A DNA stretch of 12,299 nucleotides, taken from CAZIWJ01 sp964542855 (GTDB taxonomy: Bacteria > Bacteroidota > Bacteroidia > Cytophagales > Cyclobacteriaceae). The stretch spans positions 1 to 12,299 of the forward strand of contig CAZIWJ010000097.1 in NCBI GenBank assembly GCA_964542855.1. The letters run 5' to 3'. The translations under genes were made by a program, and so were the position numbers. Below the pieces are notes generated by a model. The model was not told the origin of the DNA. It saw nothing but the letters and a program-made list of their open reading frames with translations, and searched no databases. Positions 1 to 7,573 of this stretch are shown one piece after another (within the stretch, counting starts at the first letter, position 1; the number at the start of each line of letters is the position of its first letter).

Positions 1-21
1 CAGCCAGTTTATGGCTGCTTT
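1..21 (-). terminator. Hairpin at left edge, probable terminator of the clc-tlpA-redoxin operon
   Basis: CAGCCA (1-6) and TGGCTG (12-17) form a perfect 6-bp stem with a 5-nt loop, 20-odd bases beyond the redoxin stop codon on the minus strand. The T-tract that would complete an intrinsic terminator on that strand would lie outside the window, so the call rests on the stem and its position only. Confidence 0.5.
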
Positions 22-40
22 ATCTGAAATTTAGTCTTCG

Positions 41-661
41 CTAGCTCTCCTTAAACTTAATTGAACAGCCAATAGCCTTAGTAATTTTTTTATTAATTTT
101 AACTCCTGATGTTATAGCATCTATAGCATTCTCCACATATTTTTCTTTTACTTCACTAGCATTTTTGTAATTATCGTCGAGCGAACCGGTATATTTTACC
201 ATAAAATCGCCATCGTTATTTTCAAGCAAGTAAAAGTGTGGGGTAGCTTGGGCGCCATAGGCCTTCACTATATCCTGTGACTCATCAATAACATAAGGAA
301 AAGTATATCCTTTTTCTTCCGCTCTTTTTTTCATATTCACGAACGAATCTTCGGGATAAGCAGAGGGGTCATTTGGCTGAATTGCCACCACTGGATACCC
401 TTTACTTTCGTATTTATTGTTCAACTCGATAATTCGCTGTTCGTACATTTTAGCGTAAGGACAATGATTGCAGGTAAACACCACAATTACTCCTTTCTGG
501 TTGTTGTAATCGCTAAGGGAAACCATACTTCCGTCGATATTCTTTAAACTAAAGCCAGGCGCCTTGTCGCCAGGTTTTACGCCTTCGTTGGCCATGTCGG
601 CCGAAATAAAGAGTACAGTAATTATTGATAAGGAAAACAAATACTTCAACATGTATACCAT
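41..661 (-). CDS. Exported thioredoxin-like redoxin (AhpC/TSA-type fold)
   Basis: This is a 206-residue thioredoxin-fold protein, probably a periplasmic or membrane-anchored thiol-disulfide oxidoreductase or peroxiredoxin-like protein. A hydrophobic signal segment covers about residues 4-20. The redoxin domain follows with GDKAPGFSL (31-39), the active site C64-N-H-C67 in the context FTCNHCPYAK, and the cis-proline pair T140-P141. A further cysteine (C199) sits near the C-terminus. The CNHC plus PYAK arrangement is typical of a bacterial subfamily annotated only as thioredoxin family or redoxin domain protein; its substrate is unknown. The annotated ATG (659-661) lies four bases after the stop of the TlpA-like gene, which implies translational coupling. 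The ATG at 650-652 (M4) gives a more usual signal peptide start and is an equally good choice. The stop codon is TAG. Confidence 0.85.
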   Translation of the reverse strand: MVYMLKYLFSLSIITVLFISADMANEGVKPGDKAPGFSLKNIDGSMVSLSDYNNQKGVIVVFTCNHCPYAKMYEQRIIELNNKYESKGYPVVAIQPNDPSAYPEDSFVNMKKRAEEKGYTFPYVIDESQDIVKAYGAQATPHFYLLENNDGDFMVKYTGSLDDNYKNASEVKEKYVENAIDAITSGVKINKKITKAIGCSIKFKES

Positions 662-665
662 AACG

Positions 666-1154
666 TTAATTAATATGAGTTTTAATTAATTGTATTAGTT
701 CTTTTTTTTGAATTTCACCTTCATGAAAATTCCGCTTACCGGGTGAAAGTACCAGCGTAGCTGGCAAAGCCCCAGACCACTCAGGGGCTATTTTGGGTAT
801 CCAGGAATTATGGTTAGTCTCGTCCAAGAAAATTACTTCCGATATTAACCCTTTACGGCTTGCATATTTGGCAGCTTTCTCAAGTTCAAAATCCATACTT
901 ACCAGGACAACTTCAACGCCGTCTTCTTTAAATTCAGCCTGAATTTGTTCGAAATAGGGTAATTCAGCGATACATGGACGACACCAGGTGGCCCAGAAGT
1001 TTACTACTGTGGCATTATTATTCTTGCTTTCAAGGTGGGAGGATAACTCGTTATAGCTCATTGAAAGGATGTTACTGTCCTGGGCGTACAGTAAGATAGA
1101 TTGGAATGCTAGTAGAAGAAAAATCAATAAATTTTTCATAATTAGTAAATTCAT
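666..1154 (-). CDS. TlpA-like secreted thioredoxin
   Basis: This is a 162-residue TlpA/ResA-type thiol-disulfide oxidoreductase. A signal peptide ends near LLYA-Q (residues 21-25). The thioredoxin fold has the motif FWATWCRPCIAELP with the redox pair C58 and C61, and the cis-proline L130-P131. Such proteins reduce or isomerise disulfides of exported proteins, often in cytochrome c maturation or extracytoplasmic stress; which target applies here is not visible. Start choice: ATG 1152-1154 gives MNLLIMKN..., while ATG 1137-1139 (M6) gives a classical MKNLLIFLLLAF signal peptide and may be the true start. No clear Shine-Dalgarno sequence precedes either, as is common in Bacteroidota. It lies 24-40 bases after the ClC gene and 4 bases before the redoxin gene, so the three are probably one transcript. 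Confidence 0.88.
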   Translation of the reverse strand: MNLLIMKNLLIFLLLAFQSILLYAQDSNILSMSYNELSSHLESKNNNATVVNFWATWCRPCIAELPYFEQIQAEFKEDGVEVVLVSMDFELEKAAKYASRKGLISEVIFLDETNHNSWIPKIAPEWSGALPATLVLSPGKRNFHEGEIQKKELIQLIKTHIN

Positions 1155-1178
1155 TTCAAATGAAAATGTTTAGGCAAT

Positions 1179-2951
1179 TTATACCTGGTTCTGAAAAATC
1201 AGCTTGTGCCGGTATGCATTGAAAATCCTGGATTTTGATACAAAGCCAACGTAACGGCCATGATCGATTACCGGTAAATTCCACGCCCCGGTTTTTTCAA
1301 ATTTTTCCATTACTGTTTTCATAGTATCCGATGAGCTTACCCGGTCAGGTGGAGCATGCATTAAGTTTTTAACCAGTAAATTCTTCTGCGCTACTTCATC
1401 GAACATTATTTTCCGTATATCATCCAGGGTAATAATTCCGATTAATTCACGATTTTCATTGATAACCGGAAAAATATTTCTCTTAGACTTCTTTATGGTA
1501 TTAACCAGATCTTCTAACGTTGAATCCGGGGAAACAGTATTTAGATCTTTTTCTATTAATCTAATGATATTGATAGAATTAAGAACTTGCATATCACGAT
1601 CATCAGGAGATAAATATCCTTTTTTCACCAGGCCTTTCACGTAGAGGGAATATTTTTCAAAGTACATAATGGTTGAGTAGGAGATGGCCGAAACCAGCAT
1701 AAGAGGGATAAACAAAGTATAGCCTCCGGTAATTTCTGCAATTAAAAATATAGCCGTCAGGGGAGCGTGCAGAATTCCACTCATTACTCCACACATACCT
1801 ACCAGTGTAAAGTTCGATATACTGATTTCGGTAGAAACGGGCATAATATTAACGACTCCTGCAAATAGGAATCCCAGTACTCCCCCGCTGAATAGCGAAG
1901 GAGCAAAAATACCGCCATTACCACCTGCTCCAATAGTTATGGCTGTGGCAACTGGTTTAATAAGCAGTAGCCCGAATAGGCTAAGAAACAACAGAGTCGG
2001 GTAACTGTCTATTAAATCTTTAGCCGAGCGGTTAACTGCTTCTGGGTTATTTTGCGCAAGCATCAGCTTAATTGTTTCATAACCTTCCCCGTAGGTAGAA
2101 GGAAACAGAAAGATAATAACCATTAATACCAGTCCACCAAGTACTGCTTTCCGATAAGGAAACTGAATGGAATTGGTAAAGAACCCTTCTATAACATAAG
2201 AAACACGGGTGAAGTAAACGGCAAAAAAACCGCAACATACACCTAATAAAAAATACCAGGGAACATCACCAGCGGCGAAGGGATCGGCAAGCTGGAAAGA
2301 AAAAAGCACATCGTTACCTAAAAACATCAGGGAGACAACCGAACCAGCAACCGAGGCAATTAAAAGCGGTATAAATGAATTGATGCTGGCGCTGGTTAGC
2401 AACACCTCAATACTGAATATTACGCCGGCAATAGGCGAGTTAAATATTCCACTGATGGCTCCTGCTGCGCCGCAACCTACCAGTAACGATTTTTTAGAAG
2501 AAGATAAATGGGTTAGTTTACCAATATTTGATCCGATTGCCGATCCTGTTACTACGATTGGTGCCTCAAGACCGGCGGAACCACCAAGGCCGACCGTTAT
2601 TGCACTTCCCACCAGGTTTGAATACATCCGGGTGCGCGGTAATAAGCTGCCCTTTTTACTGATAGCAAATAAAATACTGGTGATGCCGTGGCCAAAAGGT
2701 TCACGGAAAATAGAACGGGCAAAAAATACAGTTAATACGATGCCAATAAGAGGAAGGACATAACGAAACAGGTCGTATCCCGCAATTGATGCTGCAAACG
2801 CAGCTATTCCATGTACTGTCTGTTTTAAGGTAACAGCAGCCAGGCCGGCAAGTAAACCGATTACAGCACTGATCAACAATATAAAATTGGAAGTGCTGAT
2901 ATGTTTTATTCGCCAGATTAGCAGGCGGGTTTGCCAGGTCGATCCTTTCAT
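1179..2951 (-). CDS. ClC-family chloride channel/transporter with C-terminal CBS pair
   Basis: A 590-residue integral membrane ClC protein followed by two cytosolic CBS domains (about 468-520 and 527-580), which in this family bind nucleotides and regulate gating. Visible ClC signatures are GHGI (87-90, the place of the chloride-binding GSGIP motif), GSAGLEAP (124-131) with the gating glutamate E129, GGIFAP (346-351), and a tyrosine after GG (Y411) at the position of the central chloride-coordinating tyrosine. At the internal proton-glutamate site the sequence is FSIEV (179-183), so V183 stands where proton-coupled exchangers have a second glutamate. This is as in vertebrate CLC channels and suggests a channel rather than a 2Cl-/H+ antiporter (inference). 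It is the first gene of an apparent operon with two exported thioredoxin-fold proteins. AGGAT lies a few bases before the ATG. Confidence 0.94.
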   Translation of the reverse strand: MKGSTWQTRLLIWRIKHISTSNFILLISAVIGLLAGLAAVTLKQTVHGIAAFAASIAGYDLFRYVLPLIGIVLTVFFARSIFREPFGHGITSILFAISKKGSLLPRTRMYSNLVGSAITVGLGGSAGLEAPIVVTGSAIGSNIGKLTHLSSSKKSLLVGCGAAGAISGIFNSPIAGVIFSIEVLLTSASINSFIPLLIASVAGSVVSLMFLGNDVLFSFQLADPFAAGDVPWYFLLGVCCGFFAVYFTRVSYVIEGFFTNSIQFPYRKAVLGGLVLMVIIFLFPSTYGEGYETIKLMLAQNNPEAVNRSAKDLIDSYPTLLFLSLFGLLLIKPVATAITIGAGGNGGIFAPSLFSGGVLGFLFAGVVNIMPVSTEISISNFTLVGMCGVMSGILHAPLTAIFLIAEITGGYTLFIPLMLVSAISYSTIMYFEKYSLYVKGLVKKGYLSPDDRDMQVLNSINIIRLIEKDLNTVSPDSTLEDLVNTIKKSKRNIFPVINENRELIGIITLDDIRKIMFDEVAQKNLLVKNLMHAPPDRVSSSDTMKTVMEKFEKTGAWNLPVIDHGRYVGFVSKSRIFNAYRHKLIFQNQV

Positions 2952-2994
2952 TTCATCCTATAACCCATTAAAGCCCTTAATCGGGTAATTAACG

Positions 2995-3024
2995 CAAAGC
3001 TAACATAGGAAGCTCAGATGTAAA
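2995..3024 (-). promoter_or_regulatory. Bacteroidota-type promoter for the ClC operon
   Basis: On the minus strand TAGCTTTG (complement of 2995-3002) matches the Bacteroidota -7 consensus TAnnTTTG. TTTA (3021-3024), 18 bases upstream, is one base away from the -33 TTTG element. The leader that follows contains a 9-bp hairpin (ACCCATTAA 2963-2971 against TTAATCGGGT 2977-2986, one bulge), which could serve as terminator for the VOC gene upstream or as a leader structure. Confidence 0.5.
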
Positions 3025-4092
3025 CTAGTACGCTTTCTTGTTAAAACGGAGGCTTTTAAGCATCCAGCGAGGTAGTGGCTTTTCAGGGTTTCTTTTTGTA
3101 AGGTCAAGGTACCAGTTTATTTTCTTAATCACTGGTATTTTATGCGTTTCGACAAACTCAATGAGCGTACCATCAGGATCTTCGATGTAGGAAAAGTGGC
3201 CGGCTGCTTCACCCATTTCAAAACTGTTACTACTGTCTACCACGAACGGATATCCCTTCTTCTCACAATATTTACGCAGAGCGTCCATGTTGTTTATATC
3301 GAAACAAAGGTGAATAAAACCAGGATCACCCCAAAATCGATTTTCGTAAATTTTTTTCACGCGTCTGCCAGGGGTATGAACCAGTTCAATTTCACTTGAG
3401 CCTAATAACTCACTAAAACTACCCCTGCGAGGCTTACTGTGTCTTAAAATTACCCTCCTGCACTTACTTTCACCACCAGGGATAGGTTCAAAATCATCGA
3501 AGGAAGGCTCTAACTGGTCGTATATTACTTCATCGTACCCTAAAATGTCCTGGTATACCACGAGGGCTTTATCAATGTTACTGACCCCAATTACACAGCC
3601 AACTGGCCCCCCACAAAGATTTTTGTTATTTGAAAACCAATCATTCCACTCCACTATTTCGAACAGGTTCCCATAAAGATCATGCATGTAGAAGTGCTTC
3701 CTACCGACCGGATCAGTGGAAATATCACCGAGGATAGTTACCCCTGCTCGGTTAAACTGCCTGTAAATCGCTTGAACATCCCTCGTCTTCATTTTACCTA
3801 TTAGGATACCTAAATCGCCTAGCTTAACTTCTCCTTCGTAAGGCTGCGGAGTTCTACCGGTATACTGCCACACCTCAAAGCCACCACCTCCCTGCAGATT
3901 TAATGCTAGAATAGCCCTTCTTTTCTGTTCCTCCTGACCAGTATAAGGAAGCATCAGGCTGGCAATGGAATCGTCGTCGAACATGGTGATATCCATGCCA
4001 AAAAAATTGCCGTACCATTTTCTTCCTTCCAACACGTTACTGACACCTATACCGATTTGTTGAATGCCGCTTATAATATACTTCTCTTCCAT
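3025..4092 (-). CDS. Two-domain VOC family protein (glyoxalase/HPPD-like fold)
   Basis: A 355-residue protein made of two vicinal-oxygen-chelate (VOC) domains, about residues 8-150 and 162-318, plus a basic C-terminal tail. The domain boundaries show in the repeated patterns GIGVSN (14-19) / VIGVSN (167-172) and GNLFEIVEW (141-149) / GTLIEFVE (308-315). Candidate metal ligands are H261 (PGFIHLCF) and E312 in the second domain, with C166 where a histidine is usual. The first domain has Q12 and E145. The layout recalls 4-hydroxyphenylpyruvate dioxygenase and extradiol dioxygenases, but the complete His-His-Glu set is not obvious, so the reaction cannot be named. The start codon lies two bases after the stop of the SDR gene, so the two are probably coupled and act in the same, unidentified, pathway. 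Confidence 0.85.
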   Translation of the reverse strand: MEEKYIISGIQQIGIGVSNVLEGRKWYGNFFGMDITMFDDDSIASLMLPYTGQEEQKRRAILALNLQGGGGFEVWQYTGRTPQPYEGEVKLGDLGILIGKMKTRDVQAIYRQFNRAGVTILGDISTDPVGRKHFYMHDLYGNLFEIVEWNDWFSNNKNLCGGPVGCVIGVSNIDKALVVYQDILGYDEVIYDQLEPSFDDFEPIPGGESKCRRVILRHSKPRRGSFSELLGSSEIELVHTPGRRVKKIYENRFWGDPGFIHLCFDINNMDALRKYCEKKGYPFVVDSSNSFEMGEAAGHFSYIEDPDGTLIEFVETHKIPVIKKINWYLDLTKRNPEKPLPRWMLKSLRFNKKAY

Positions 4093-4094
4093 AT

Positions 4095-4889
4095 TTACGT
4101 TGCGCTTACCCGGCTTGCAATTTTATAAAATAACGACGGAATAAATCGTTTTAGATAAATCATAATTACTTCTTTTTTACCAATGTATACTTCTTTTTTG
4201 TTTGCAATCATAGCTTTTACGATGGAGCTAGCGCAGGCATCAACCGGCATACCCTTTTCCTGTCCTTCGTCCATTTTACCATGAGCAGTTCCATCGTGGG
4301 TTAAAGCATTAACGGATACATTGGTCTTTACCCGACCGGGGCAAACTACTGTAACCGAGATGTTATTTTTTTGATTTTCGATGGCAAGTGATTCGAAAAA
4401 ACCGTGTAATGCGTGTTTAGAGGCCGAGTATGCTGATCGTAGTGAAAAGCCAAATTTACCCACTACACTGCTAATGGCCACAACATGGCCCGACTTTCTT
4501 TCAATCATACCAGGTAATACAGCCTTGGTGAGTATAACTGCACTGAAAAAATTAATTTCCATAACCCGCCGGTCAACCTCCAAAGCGGTTTCCACAGTAA
4601 GAGATCGCTGGCTTACTCCGCCATTATTAATGAGAACATCAATTCTGGGGTAAAATTTTTTCCACTTTTCCGCGGCGCTTACAACTTCTTCCGGCTTCGA
4701 TAAATCGAATAACAGGAGTTTGCATTCCACATTTTGTGCTTCCAAAAGTGTTTTTAATTCTTCCAGAGCTTCTTTCCTTCTGCCAGAAATTAGCAACCTG
4801 GCCTTTCTTTTGGCAAACTCCATAGCCAATGCCCTGCCAATTCCAGAGGATGCACCGGTAATCCAAATTACTTTGTTCTCAAAACTCAT
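4095..4889 (-). CDS. Short-chain dehydrogenase/reductase (SDR), classical type
   Basis: A 264-residue classical SDR, a Rossmann-fold NAD(P)H-dependent oxidoreductase. Visible motifs are the dinucleotide-binding TGASSGIG (11-18), SGRRKE (35-40) whose arginines suggest NADP(H) preference, NNGG (88-91), and the catalytic set N113, S141, Y154 and K158 (YSASK). PGRVKT (184-189) is the usual PG motif after strand 6. The C-terminus, with a hydrophobic/basic stretch (about 239-256), resembles the DHRS7-like group that works on lipid or steroid-type substrates, so loose membrane association is possible. The substrate is unknown. It is the first gene of a two-gene unit with the VOC protein and is divergent from pdhC across a 152-bp intergenic region. 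I see no convincing TAnnTTTG box on the minus strand there. Confidence 0.93.
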   Translation of the reverse strand: MSFENKVIWITGASSGIGRALAMEFAKRKARLLISGRRKEALEELKTLLEAQNVECKLLLFDLSKPEEVVSAAEKWKKFYPRIDVLINNGGVSQRSLTVETALEVDRRVMEINFFSAVILTKAVLPGMIERKSGHVVAISSVVGKFGFSLRSAYSASKHALHGFFESLAIENQKNNISVTVVCPGRVKTNVSVNALTHDGTAHGKMDEGQEKGMPVDACASSIVKAMIANKKEVYIGKKEVIMIYLKRFIPSLFYKIASRVSAT

Positions 4890-4952
4890 AAGTATTAATA
4901 GGTGTTTTGTAGCTTTGCAAGTTAAGGACGTATTGGCATTAATTACCTTTGG

Positions 4953-4982
4953 TTTGAATTAAAGGCAAAATCTTTAATTTTG
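4953..4982 (+). promoter_or_regulatory. Bacteroidota-type promoter for pdhC
   Basis: TTTG (4953-4956), an 18-base spacer and TAATTTTG (4975-4982) match the -33 TTTG / -7 TAnnTTTG promoter of Bacteroidota. The predicted start site would give a 5' leader of roughly 50 bases before the pdhC ATG at 5042. A second isolated TAGCTTTG at 4910-4917 lacks a partner and is a weaker candidate. Confidence 0.6.
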
Positions 4983-5041
4983 AAACTCGTACCTGTTAAT
5001 ACAATATTACACCCGACACAAGATACTAAAACAAGATATAA

Positions 5042-6787
5042 ATGGCAGAAGTAATCAAAATGCCAAAAATGAGCGATACCATGGAAGAAGGGGTTATCGC
5101 ATCATGGCAGAAGAAAGTAGGGGATGCCGTGGAATCCGGCGATATACTGGCTGAAGTAGAAACCGACAAGGCAACCATGGAACTGGAAGCCTACGACGAT
5201 GGTACTTTGCTTCACATTGCAGTAGAAGAAGGTAATGCAGTAGCTGTGGATGGAATCATAGCCGTAATTGGTGAAAAAGGAGAAAACATAGATGATTTGC
5301 TGAAGGGAGAAAATGGAAAATCGTTCGTGGAAACTCCTTCTGATAAACAAGACAAGCCAGCCGAAAAATCTGAAGCAGAAACACAACCAGTTAGCAGCGA
5401 GCCGGCAGATACCAGTAATATCAATGCTACAGTTATCCGTATGCCAAAAATGAGCGATACCATGGAAGAAGGGGTTATTGCATCGTGGCAGAAGAAAGTA
5501 GGCGATACCGTGGAATCTGGCGATGTGCTGGCCGAAGTAGAAACTGACAAGGCTACTATGGAACTGGAAGCCTATGATGATGGTACCCTTTTACACATAG
5601 GGGTTGGCTCTGGTGAGAGTGTTGCAGTTGATGGTATTATTGCTATTGTTGGCGAAGACGGGGCAGATTATCAGGCCTTACTAAACGCAGAGAAGCATTC
5701 GGTTGGAAGTGAAAAGAAAGAGGATCCGGCAGAAGAACTTGTTCAGGCCGATAGTCAACCTCAGGAAAAGCAAGAGTCTGGGTTAGAAAAATCATCACCT
5801 CGGCAGAATGCTTCTACAAATGCAACTAAGGCGCCTCCTTCTGCGGATGGTAGTAATGGCCAAAGTAGTGGAAAGGGGAGAATATTTGCCTCACCGCTAG
5901 CTAAAAGGATGGCTCTTGAAATGGGGTATGATATCAGCCAAATTAAAGGATCTGGCGATAACAAAAGGGTAACTAAAAAGGATGTGGAGGCTTTTGTGCC
6001 GCCTACTCCTGAAACGAAGCCTGCTGCTAGTCCGCAAACAGATCAATCGTCTGCAAGCCAGCAAGCAGCTGCTGAGCAAGTAGTGTTACCTCCTGTTGTT
6101 GGTGAAGAAGATTACACTGAGAGTAAGGTTACTCAAATGCGTAAAACTATTGCCCGAAGGCTGGTAGAAAGTAAATTTTCCGCCCCTCATTTCTACCTCA
6201 CCATGGAAATTAACATGGACAAAGCAATTGAGGCCAGAAATAGCATGAACGAAACAGCGCCGATTAAAATATCATTCAACGATATGGTTATCAAGTCTGC
6301 GGCTATGTCTTTACGCCAACACCCAGGAGTAAACGCAGCCTGGCAGGAAGATACCATACGGTACAACAAGCACGTTCACGTGGGAGTAGCAGTAGCAGTA
6401 GATGAGGGTTTACTGGTTCCGGTAGTACGGTTTGCTGATAATAAGAGCCTTTCGCTCATAGGCTCAGAAGTAAAGCAGCTTGCTAAAAAAGCCAAAGAAA
6501 AGAAATTGCAACCCCAAGAATGGGAGGGGAATACGTTCTCAATCTCCAATCTTGGAATGTTTGGTATCGATGAATTTACCGCTATCATTAACCCTCCAGA
6601 TTCCTGCATTCTGGCCGTAGGTGGAATAAAACAAACACCGATAGTGAAAAACGGGGAAATCGTTCCGGGTAATATCATGAAAGTAACTCTTTCATGCGAT
6701 CATCGCGTTGTAGATGGTGCTACTGGAGCAGCGTTCCTTCAAACGTTCAAGAACCTACTTGAAAATCCGGTAAGAATGCTCATTTGA
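5042..6787 (+). CDS. pdhC: Pyruvate dehydrogenase E2, dihydrolipoamide acetyltransferase
   Basis: A 581-residue E2 core subunit of the pyruvate dehydrogenase complex, transferring acetyl groups from lipoamide to CoA in the cytoplasm. Domain order is lipoyl domain 1 (1-80, lipoylated K43 in ETDKATME), a Pro/Ala/Glu-rich linker, lipoyl domain 2 (128-208, K170 in an identical ETDKATME), a second linker, the E1/E3-binding domain (281-318, starting FASPLAKRMA), an Ala/Gln-rich linker, and the acetyltransferase domain (357-581) with the active-site DHRVVDG (553-559; H554 and D558). MPKMSDTMEEG is characteristic of the PDH E2 rather than the 2-oxoglutarate E2. The two lipoyl domains are almost identical in DNA and protein. 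No E1 or E3 gene is in the window; the gene stands alone with its own promoter and terminator. Confidence 0.96.
   Translation: MAEVIKMPKMSDTMEEGVIASWQKKVGDAVESGDILAEVETDKATMELEAYDDGTLLHIAVEEGNAVAVDGIIAVIGEKGENIDDLLKGENGKSFVETPSDKQDKPAEKSEAETQPVSSEPADTSNINATVIRMPKMSDTMEEGVIASWQKKVGDTVESGDVLAEVETDKATMELEAYDDGTLLHIGVGSGESVAVDGIIAIVGEDGADYQALLNAEKHSVGSEKKEDPAEELVQADSQPQEKQESGLEKSSPRQNASTNATKAPPSADGSNGQSSGKGRIFASPLAKRMALEMGYDISQIKGSGDNKRVTKKDVEAFVPPTPETKPAASPQTDQSSASQQAAAEQVVLPPVVGEEDYTESKVTQMRKTIARRLVESKFSAPHFYLTMEINMDKAIEARNSMNETAPIKISFNDMVIKSAAMSLRQHPGVNAAWQEDTIRYNKHVHVGVAVAVDEGLLVPVVRFADNKSLSLIGSEVKQLAKKAKEKKLQPQEWEGNTFSISNLGMFGIDEFTAIINPPDSCILAVGGIKQTPIVKNGEIVPGNIMKVTLSCDHRVVDGATGAAFLQTFKNLLENPVRMLI
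5060..5661 (+). repeat. Tandem near-identical lipoyl-domain repeat inside pdhC
   Basis: The segment starting at 5060 is repeated from 5441, an offset of 381 bases (127 codons). The first 38 bases are identical in both copies, and the following 100 or so differ at few positions, mostly third codon bases. Similarity fades after the ETDKATMELEAYDDGTLLHI stretch. This fits a recent domain duplication or gene conversion between copies. Confidence 0.9.
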
Positions 6788-6808
6788 TTTTATTTATCAT
6801 TTCATTGT

Positions 6809-6833
6809 AAGCCGGCTGATAACCGGCTTTTTT
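6809..6833 (+). terminator. Intrinsic terminator of pdhC
   Basis: AAGCCGG (6809-6815) and CCGGCTT (6823-6829) form a perfect stem with loop CTGATAA, followed by a run of T to 6833. It lies about 20 bases after the pdhC stop. Confidence 0.92.
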
Positions 6834-6916
6834 ATTAAGATGTTAACTAAAGAATGGCTAAACCAATCAGATATTAATGCGTTCTGATAAAGAAATATGA
6901 ATTAACACAAAGTGAA

Positions 6917-7474
6917 ATGAGCAATTATAACCCTGAAATAAAAGCAACCACTGTACTGGCAATTATTCACAATGGTGAAATGGCTATTGGAGCCGACGGA
7001 CAGGCAACTATGGGGAATACGGTAGCTAAGAGTAATGTTAGAAAAATCAGAAAGCTGTATAACGGAAATGTACTGGCAGGATTTGCTGGGTCAACTGCTG
7101 ATGCCTTTACTTTACTAGAGCGGTTCGATGAAAAACTCAACACCTATCGGGGAGATATGAAAAGGTCATCAATAGAGCTGGCAAAAGATTGGCGGACTGA
7201 TCGTTTTTTAAGAAAATTAGAGGCCATGATGATCGTGGCAAATAAAGAAGAGATATTAATTATATCCGGAACTGGTGATGTTATAGAACCAGACTTAAAA
7301 ATTGCTGCCATTGGTAGTGGTGGAATGTATGCTCAATCTGCAGCCCAAGCCTTAAAAAAACATGCTACACATCTTAGTGCAAAAGATATGGTTGAAGAAA
7401 GTCTGCACACTGCTGCTGATATTTGCATTTACACGAATCATAACCTGGTGCTAGAGTCTATTGACAAAGAATAA
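6917..7474 (+). CDS. hslV: ATP-dependent protease proteolytic subunit HslV
   Basis: A 185-residue HslV (ClpQ), the proteasome beta-type threonine peptidase of the cytosolic HslUV protease, which degrades misfolded proteins unfolded by the ATPase HslU. Family-defining stretches are present along the whole length: TTVLAI, GADGQATMGNT, VRKIRKLYNG, GFAGSTADAF, LAKDWRTDRFLRKLEA, AIGSGG and DICIYTNH. The nucleophile is T11 with its partners D27 and K43. In E. coli only the initiator Met precedes the catalytic Thr, whereas here MSNYNPEIKA must be removed, so the protein carries a short propeptide. There is no other ATG closer to T11. hslU is not adjacent; the gene is monocistronic between two terminator-like hairpins. 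No clear TAnnTTTG box was found in the 6834-6916 leader. Confidence 0.97.
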   Translation: MSNYNPEIKATTVLAIIHNGEMAIGADGQATMGNTVAKSNVRKIRKLYNGNVLAGFAGSTADAFTLLERFDEKLNTYRGDMKRSSIELAKDWRTDRFLRKLEAMMIVANKEEILIISGTGDVIEPDLKIAAIGSGGMYAQSAAQALKKHATHLSAKDMVEESLHTAADICIYTNHNLVLESIDKE

Positions 7475-7505
7475 GAAATAATTTAAAACAGCTTTAAAAT
7501 GTTAA

Positions 7506-7528
7506 AACCAGTTCAATTAGAACTGGTT
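7506..7528. terminator. Bidirectional terminator between convergent hslV and esterase
   Basis: AACCAGTTC (7506-7514) and GAACTGGTT (7520-7528) form a perfect 9-bp stem with a 5-nt loop, placed between the two convergent stop codons. On the minus strand the stem is followed by TTTTAACATTTT. On the plus strand the following bases are T-rich but broken, so it is stronger for the esterase than for hslV. Confidence 0.75.
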
Positions 7529-7573
7529 CTATCTATTATTCCTTATGTCAAGAAATTATACCTGACAAATTTA

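Noticed and set aside
5102..5964. Antisense open frames within pdhC
   Set aside because: They are shadows of a strongly coding frame. The sense protein matches PDH E2 from end to end.
6866..6888. ATCAGA/TCTGAT inverted repeat before hslV
   Set aside because: A 6-bp stem with an 11-base loop of mostly A-T surroundings is too weak to call an operator or riboswitch.
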